DNA of 47,049 bases from Hyphomicrobiales bacterium (lineage in GTDB: Bacteria > Pseudomonadota > Alphaproteobacteria > Rhizobiales > Devosiaceae), in the NCBI GenBank assembly GCA_900470445.1, contig UCAU01000007.1, forward strand, positions 1 to 47,049, read 5' to 3'. The notes beneath the pieces are model-generated. The model was given only the letters and a program-made list of their open reading frames with translations, did no database searches and was not told the DNA's origin. Shown piece after piece: positions 43,467 through 47,049 of this stretch. Both the position numbers and the translations under genes were made by a program. How positions within the stretch are numbered: position 1 is the stretch's first letter; each line of letters starts with the position of its first letter.

Positions 43467-43789
43467 GGTTTGGATTCCTTGGCGGCGCGGCCCCAGGCGA
43501 GGCGGTGGATGATCAATAGCACGAGCCAGACGATAAAGGCGCCGCCGCCCAGAGGCAGGCTTGCGATCATCAGCCAGCCCATCAGCGCCATGGCATAGAG
43601 CGTGGTGCCCCAGTCCGAGCCCCAGACGATGCAGGGATGGGCGTTCCCCTCATCGAGCCGGCAGCCATGCGCGTCGGCAATGGCGGCGGCCAGCAGCACC
43701 GACAGCAGCGGTAGGATGGTCAGGAACAGGATCACTGCCCAGACGATCCAATAGGCGGCCCAGGGAAAGCGCCGGGCAGCCTCGCTCAT
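43463..43789 (-). CDS. Small membrane protein inside the his operon, 108 aa
   Basis: Two long hydrophobic segments (about residues 10-38, [27 protein letters not shown]; and 64-95, [32 protein letters not shown]). Between them is a polar loop with two Cys ([21 protein letters not shown]) that could be disulphide-bonded in the periplasm. Its ATG overlaps the hisA stop and its TGA overlaps the hisF ATG, so translation is coupled on both sides. Family not recognised; similar small hypothetical proteins are known to me only from related genera. No histidine-pathway role is evident. Confidence 0.82.
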   Translation of the reverse strand: MSEAARRFPWAAYWIVWAVILFLTILPLLSVLLAAAIADAHGCRLDEGNAHPCIVWGSDWGTTLYAMALMGWLMIASLPLGGGAFIVWLVLLIIHRLAWGRAAKESKP

Positions 43790-44559
43790 GCCGCGCTTCC
43801 TTGATTCGCGCGTCCTTGCTGCGCTGCGGGCGACGCCTGCCGCAACAGCGCCAATGCTTCACGTGAATCAATCCGCCCGTCATAGAGCGCGCGGCCGGAA
43901 ATGGCGCCTTCGAGCACCGCGTAGTCCGGCTGGGTCATCCGCTCGATATCGGCCATCGAAGCCAAGCCCCCCGAGGCGATCACCGGAATTGAGGTGGCGC
44001 GGGCCAACTCGAGGGTGGAGTCCCAATTGATGCCGGCCAGCACGCCGTCGCGGTCGATATCGGTATAGATGATGGCCGCGACCCCGGCGCCTTCAAAGCG
44101 CTTGGCCAATTCGATGACGCTGAGTTCGGACGTCTCCGCCCAGCCCTCGACCGCCACCATGCCCTTGCGCGCATCGATGCCGACGGCAACCTGCCCGGGG
44201 AATTTTTGCGCGGCTTCTTTCACCAAGGCCGGATCGCGCACGGCGACCGTGCCCAGAATGACGCGGGCCAGGCCCTTGTCGAGCCAGCTTTCGATATGGC
44301 CGAGATTGCGAATACCGCCGCCCAGCTGGACGGGGAATTTCACCGTCTTGAGGATGGCTTCGACGGCCGCGCCATTGACGCTTTCGCCGGCAAAGGCACC
44401 GTTGAGATCGACGACATGCAGATATTGGAACCCCTGGTCCTCAAAGCTCTTGGCCTGCGCCGCCGGATCGTCATTGAACACGGTGGCTTGGTTCATGTCG
44501 CCCAGCTTGAGGCGCACGCATTGGCCGTCCTTGAGGTCGATGGCTGGAAACAGGATCAT
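43786..44559 (-). CDS. hisA: ProFAR isomerase
   Basis: 257 aa. It isomerises the aminoimidazole carboxamide ribotide intermediate in histidine synthesis. Its barrel pattern parallels His[17 protein letters not shown] (D8), [31 protein letters not shown] and [13 protein letters not shown]. The start is the ATG overlapping the hisH stop. The last 25 residues are a Gln/Ala-rich tail ([19 protein letters not shown]), slightly longer than usual. A parS-like motif falls in the C-terminal codons for DSREA. Confidence 0.97.
   Translation of the reverse strand: MILFPAIDLKDGQCVRLKLGDMNQATVFNDDPAAQAKSFEDQGFQYLHVVDLNGAFAGESVNGAAVEAILKTVKFPVQLGGGIRNLGHIESWLDKGLARVILGTVAVRDPALVKEAAQKFPGQVAVGIDARKGMVAVEGWAETSELSVIELAKRFEGAGVAAIIYTDIDRDGVLAGINWDSTLELARATSIPVIASGGLASMADIERMTQPDYAVLEGAISGRALYDGRIDSREALALLRQASPAAQQGRANQGSAA
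43856..43869 (+). promoter_or_regulatory. parS-like motif, copy 7 (inside hisA)
   Basis: GCTTCACGTGAATC, two bases from GTTTCACGTGAAAC, within the 3' end of hisA. It again encodes D-S-R-E on the minus strand. One GANTC site. Confidence 0.35.
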
Positions 44560-45209
44560 GGCGCCCACCGCAAAAAGTTCTCGATCAGTTTGAGGCCCAG
44601 CGCCTGGCTTTTTTCCGGGTGGAACTGGGTGCCAAAAATATTGTCGCGCGCCACGCAGGCGGTGACCGGACCGCCATAATCGGCGGTGGCGACCAGCGTC
44701 TCCGCCCCGTCCGTCACCAGGTGATAGGAGTGCACGAAATAGGCATGCAGCCCATCGGGCCCGGTGGGAATGCCGGCGAGCAGAGCATGGGGGCGCAACA
44801 CCTCAATGGTGTTCCAGCCCATATGCGGAATCTTGAGGCTGGGATCGGATGGCGTGAGTTTTTCGACCGCCCCGGCAATCCAGCCAAGCCCCGGCGTAAC
44901 CACCTTTTCGCGGCCTTCGCTGGCCAGCAATTGCATACCGACGCAGACCCCGAGGAAAGGCACGCCCCCAGCGATCACCTTTTCCTGCAAAACCTCGACC
45001 ATGCCCGGCACAGCATCGAGCCCCGCCTTGCATTCGGCAAAGGCGCCGACGCCGGGCAGCATGATGCGATCGGCCTGCCGCACGCGGTCGGGATCGGAGG
45101 TGACTTCCACAATCGGCCGGTCATCCAGCCCCGCCGCCATGCGCTCAAACGCCTTGGCGGCCGAGTGCAGATTGCCCGCGCCGTAATCGATAATGGTGAC
45201 TAGGCTCAT
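44556..45209 (-). CDS. hisH: Imidazole glycerol phosphate synthase, glutaminase subunit
   Basis: 217 aa. A class I glutamine amidotransferase supplying ammonia to HisF. The nucleophile is C89 in [10 protein letters not shown]; the His-Glu pair is in [10 protein letters not shown] near the C-terminus. [11 protein letters not shown] and [10 protein letters not shown] are family motifs. Its ATG overlaps the DUF2628 gene stop, and its stop overlaps hisA. Confidence 0.98.
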   Translation of the reverse strand: MSLVTIIDYGAGNLHSAAKAFERMAAGLDDRPIVEVTSDPDRVRQADRIMLPGVGAFAECKAGLDAVPGMVEVLQEKVIAGGVPFLGVCVGMQLLASEGREKVVTPGLGWIAGAVEKLTPSDPSLKIPHMGWNTIEVLRPHALLAGIPTGPDGLHAYFVHSYHLVTDGAETLVATADYGGPVTACVARDNIFGTQFHPEKSQALGLKLIENFLRWAP

Positions 45210-45562
45210 GAGCGGCTCTCCAGCGCACCGAGCCGCGCGAGGTCAGCGTCGCCCGCCACCCGATCGCCGCGATGACGCCAGCCGCGTGAGGCAAGGTTAT
45301 GCCGGCGCAGGCCGGGGGCGGCAAAGCCGATGGCCACGGCAAACAAAATATAGAGCCAGATAATGGCGTCGGCGCCGAGCCAGGGCGCGGCAAAGCTCAA
45401 AGCCACCAACGCCACGACAAAGCCGATCAGCTCGAGCCAGAGCCCATGCACCAGCGCGAAGACCGGAGGCAAGAGCGCCGCGAACCAGGAGAATTTTTCC
45501 GGGATGGCGGCCGGGGCCGAGGACAGGCCGGGCTTGGGATCGAAAATGGCGAAGAGGGTCAC
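45206..45562 (-). CDS. DUF2628-type membrane protein in the his operon
   Basis: 118 aa from a GTG ([12 protein letters not shown]), chosen because TTGGAGCGTTCA precedes it. The N-terminal cytoplasmic stretch ([41 protein letters not shown]) leads into two or three hydrophobic helices ([37 protein letters not shown]). A basic tail follows. Proteins of this type often sit beside hisB/hisH in Hyphomicrobiales; function unknown. Its stop overlaps the hisH ATG. A palindromic repeat lies between it and hisB. Confidence 0.83.
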   Translation of the reverse strand: MTLFAIFDPKPGLSSAPAAIPEKFSWFAALLPPVFALVHGLWLELIGFVVALVALSFAAPWLGADAIIWLYILFAVAIGFAAPGLRRHNLASRGWRHRGDRVAGDADLARLGALESRS

Positions 45563-45582
45563 TGAACGCTCCAAAAACTCGA

Positions 45583-45653
45583 TGTCATCCCGGACTTGAT
45601 CCGGGATCCATCTTGAGATCTCAGGATGGGCCCCGGCCTGCGCCGGGGTGACA
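45583..45653. repeat. Palindromic repeat between hisB and the DUF2628 gene
   Basis: Contains GTCATCCCGGACTTGATCCG with its own palindrome, and GCCCCGGCCTGCGCCGGGGTG at the other end, closing with TGACACCGTGG. It is a hybrid of two palindrome families seen at 46375 and 46527. It sits inside the his transcription unit and could trim or stabilise the mRNA between hisB and hisH. Confidence 0.7.
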
Positions 45654-45698
45654 CCGTGGTTTTTGCTGACTTAGTGCAAAAGGCCGGAAAACAAAAGC

Positions 45699-46286
45699 CT
45701 ACAGCACGCCCTTGGTGCTCGGCACGCGATCGGCAGCGCGCGGATCGATCTCGACGGCATCGCGCAGCGCTCGCGCCACCGCCTTGAACATCGACTCGGC
45801 CAGATGGTGGTTATTGTCGGTGTAGAAGTTTTCGATATGCAGCGTGATGCCGGCATTCATGGCAAAGGCCTGGAAAAATTCCCGAAACAGTTCGGTATCC
45901 ATCTCGCCCACTTTGTCCCGGCTGAATTCAGCGCGGAACACGAGGAACGGGCGGCCGGACACATCCAGCGCCGCGCGGGTCAGCGTGCCGTCCATGGGCA
46001 GGTCGCAGGAGGCATAGCGGCGAATGCCCTTCTTGTCGCCCAGCGCCTGGGCGATGGCCTGGCCGATGGCGATGCCCACATCTTCCGCCGTGTGGTGGAA
46101 ATCGATGTGCAGATCGCCCCTGCAGGACACATCCATGTCGATCAGAGAGTGGCGGGAAAGCTGGTCGAGCATGTGATCGAAAAAGCCGATGCCGGTCGCC
46201 ATCTTATGCGCGCCGGTGCCATCGAGATTGATCGAGACGGATATCTCGGTCTCGTTGGTCTTACGGGCAATCGTGGCGGTGCGCAT
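45699..46286 (-). CDS. hisB: Imidazoleglycerol-phosphate dehydratase
   Basis: 195 aa, monofunctional (no phosphatase domain). Sixth step of histidine synthesis. Metal-binding repeats [14 protein letters not shown] and [20 protein letters not shown] in the first half; the second half repeats the pattern with [26 protein letters not shown]. The ATG follows CGGAGACACGCC. It is the first his gene of this unit; its promoter must lie in the repeat-rich region to the right. Confidence 0.98.
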   Translation of the reverse strand: MRTATIARKTNETEISVSINLDGTGAHKMATGIGFFDHMLDQLSRHSLIDMDVSCRGDLHIDFHHTAEDVGIAIGQAIAQALGDKKGIRRYASCDLPMDGTLTRAALDVSGRPFLVFRAEFSRDKVGEMDTELFREFFQAFAMNAGITLHIENFYTDNNHHLAESMFKAVARALRDAVEIDPRAADRVPSTKGVL

Positions 46287-46374
46287 TGGCGTGTCTCCGA
46301 AGGTCGGGGCTCTCTAGCAGATAAGCGCAGAGGCATAAAGATTGCGTTGCGGGGGGCACGACGCTTGCCCCATC

Positions 46375-46485
46375 CACGGTGTCATTCCGGCGCAGGCCGG
46401 AATCCAGGTCCGTGGCCAACCACACACATCCAGCGCCGGGATGGTCTTCAGCATGGATTCCGGCCTGCGCCGGAATGACACCGTG
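46375..46485. repeat. 111-bp element with perfect 32-bp inverted ends
   Basis: Ends 46375-46406 and 46454-46485 are exact inverted copies beginning CACGGTGTCATTCCGG. Same family as 10981-11080. Lies about 90 bases upstream of hisB. Confidence 0.88.
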
Positions 46486-46526
46486 ATTGATTGAGATTTG
46501 GGGGCACCATCCCTCCTCCCCACCGT

Positions 46527-46605
46527 TCTCCCTCGGGCTTGACCCGAGGGCCACTCGCCGCTTGCGCCGCATTGAGAAAGGCCCTCGGGTCAAGCCCGAG
46601 GGAGA
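46527..46605. repeat. 79-bp element with perfect 26-bp inverted ends
   Basis: Ends 46527-46552 and 46580-46605 are exact inverted copies (TCTCCCTCGGGCTTGACC...). Each end also contains a CCCTCGGGCTTGACCCGAGGG palindrome. Confidence 0.88.
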
Positions 46606-46651
46606 CCCGGTGATATTGGGAGCAGTGGTGGCATGCACCAACTCGTCCCCC

Positions 46652-46743
46652 CACGGTGTCATTCCCGCGAAAGCGAGAACCTCCGTTTCGGAATGTTGAA
46701 GAAGCAAAACAGGGGTCCCCGCTTTCGCGGGGATGACATTGTG
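46652..46743. repeat. 92-bp palindromic element (GTCATTCCCGCGAAAGCG family)
   Basis: Imperfect inverted ends CACGGTGTCATTCCCGCGAA and the complement of TTCGCGGGGATGACATTGTG. The first 75 bases of the window match its right half. The 763-base stretch from hisB to the window end holds these three elements and no gene that I can support. Confidence 0.75.
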
Positions 46744-46954
46744 GTTAGGGACAGCAAAGAGCTCACTTATCCATCTTATCCCCGCCCCCTTCACCCCATG
46801 CGACTATCTCCCCATCCCGCCAGTCACCGGTCCCCACGCAGGGCCGGGCGGGGTGGCCGTGGGATGGGGGCGCCTGTCCAGTGGGGTTGGAAACTCGGCA
46901 GCCGGACCTGCAAGAATGGTACCGCCTGAACCGGACCTTGCACAAAAGCGGATC

Positions 46955-47014
46955 GTGACGGGCGGCCTTTGGCTCCCCTAGTCTAAACTGGTCGAGTCAA
47001 AGGCCGCCCGTTAC
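46955..47014. other. 17-bp hairpin near the window end
   Basis: Arms GTGACGGGCGGCCTTTG (46955-46971) and CAAAGGCCGCCCGTTAC (46998-47014) pair over 17 bp with one mismatch or wobble; the 26-nt loop contains CCCCTAGTCTAAACTGG. It does not belong to the repeat families above. It is probably leader or operator of a gene beyond the window; relatives often have hslV there. Confidence 0.5.
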
Positions 47015-47049
47015 CGTGTCTCCGCAGGCGCAAGCGCCGTGCGGCGCTT

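Noticed and set aside
46375..46745. Clustered repeats resembling a CRISPR array
   Set aside because: Units are palindromic, of different families and sizes, without regular spacers, and no cas genes are present.
46733..46981. An 82-codon open frame near the right end
   Set aside because: It starts inside a palindromic repeat, runs through a Pro/Gly-rich low-complexity stretch and a hairpin, and has no ribosome site.

Overview
The window is a gene-dense, GC-rich chromosomal segment of an alphaproteobacterium. It looks like a free-living member of the Hyphomicrobiales, and I would guess Devosia or a relative. The basis is gene order and signals rather than a database match: hisB-hisH-hisA-hisF-hisE-coaA, hemW-rdgB-rph divergent from hrcA-grpE, and gshB-yraN-rsmI divergent from an LpoA-like lipoprotein gene. 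Alphaproteobacterial RpoH promoters (CTTGAA-N16-CCTATATA type), CtrA boxes (TTAA-N7-TTAA) and GANTC sites are also present. I see no rRNA, tRNA, CRISPR array, transposase or prophage genes. In many relatives these gene blocks lie on the origin side of the chromosome, which matters for the parS-like motifs described below.

Layout. 0.1-6.9 kb: xylose/xylan use (GH43 xylosidase, xylA, xylB, LacI-type regulator, divergent aldose epimerase). 7-11 kb: epoxide-hydrolase-like protein, WYL regulator, cold-shock/DUF1294 membrane protein, cyclopropane fatty acid synthase. 11-15.3 kb: Nudix hydrolase, comM, GH25 lipoprotein, two very small proteins around an intrinsic terminator, MarC protein. 15.3-22.5 kb: beta-lactamase-like hydrolase, gshB, yraN, rsmI, LpoA-like lipoprotein, then the tightly overlapping rph / 54-aa ORF / rdgB / hemW group. 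22.6-31.3 kb: the heat-shock block hrcA-grpE ... dnaK ... dnaJ, interrupted by a methyltransferase, nicotinamidase, a secreted protein and an esterase-fold protein that has lost its catalytic Ser and His. 31.5-41.2 kb: housekeeping and small-molecule genes (VOC proteins, flavin reductase, pyrF, PfkB kinase, TetR/DUF2214 pair, nth, DUF2244, HTH-MGMT, gpmA, dapB). 41.4-46.3 kb: coaA and the histidine operon, with two small membrane proteins embedded in it by ATGA overlaps. 46.3-47.0 kb: non-coding, full of palindromic repeats.

The most interesting signals are not genes. (1) A 14-bp near-palindrome, GTTTCACGTGAATC, occurs seven times, six in the same orientation, inside and outside genes. It is one base from the parS centromere consensus, and the changed base creates a GANTC methylation site. 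One copy sits beside two DnaA-box-like 9-mers. (2) A mosaic family of intergenic palindromic repeats carries a hairpin whose stem varies by compensatory changes while its TGAAC loop is constant. (3) A 9-codon leader ORF with a strong ribosome site ends in TAATG on the dnaK start codon. (4) The dnaK-dnaJ interval carries a probable pseudo-esterase. (5) Several unlisted small ORFs have good ribosome sites or coupled starts; one lies behind a full CtrA box.
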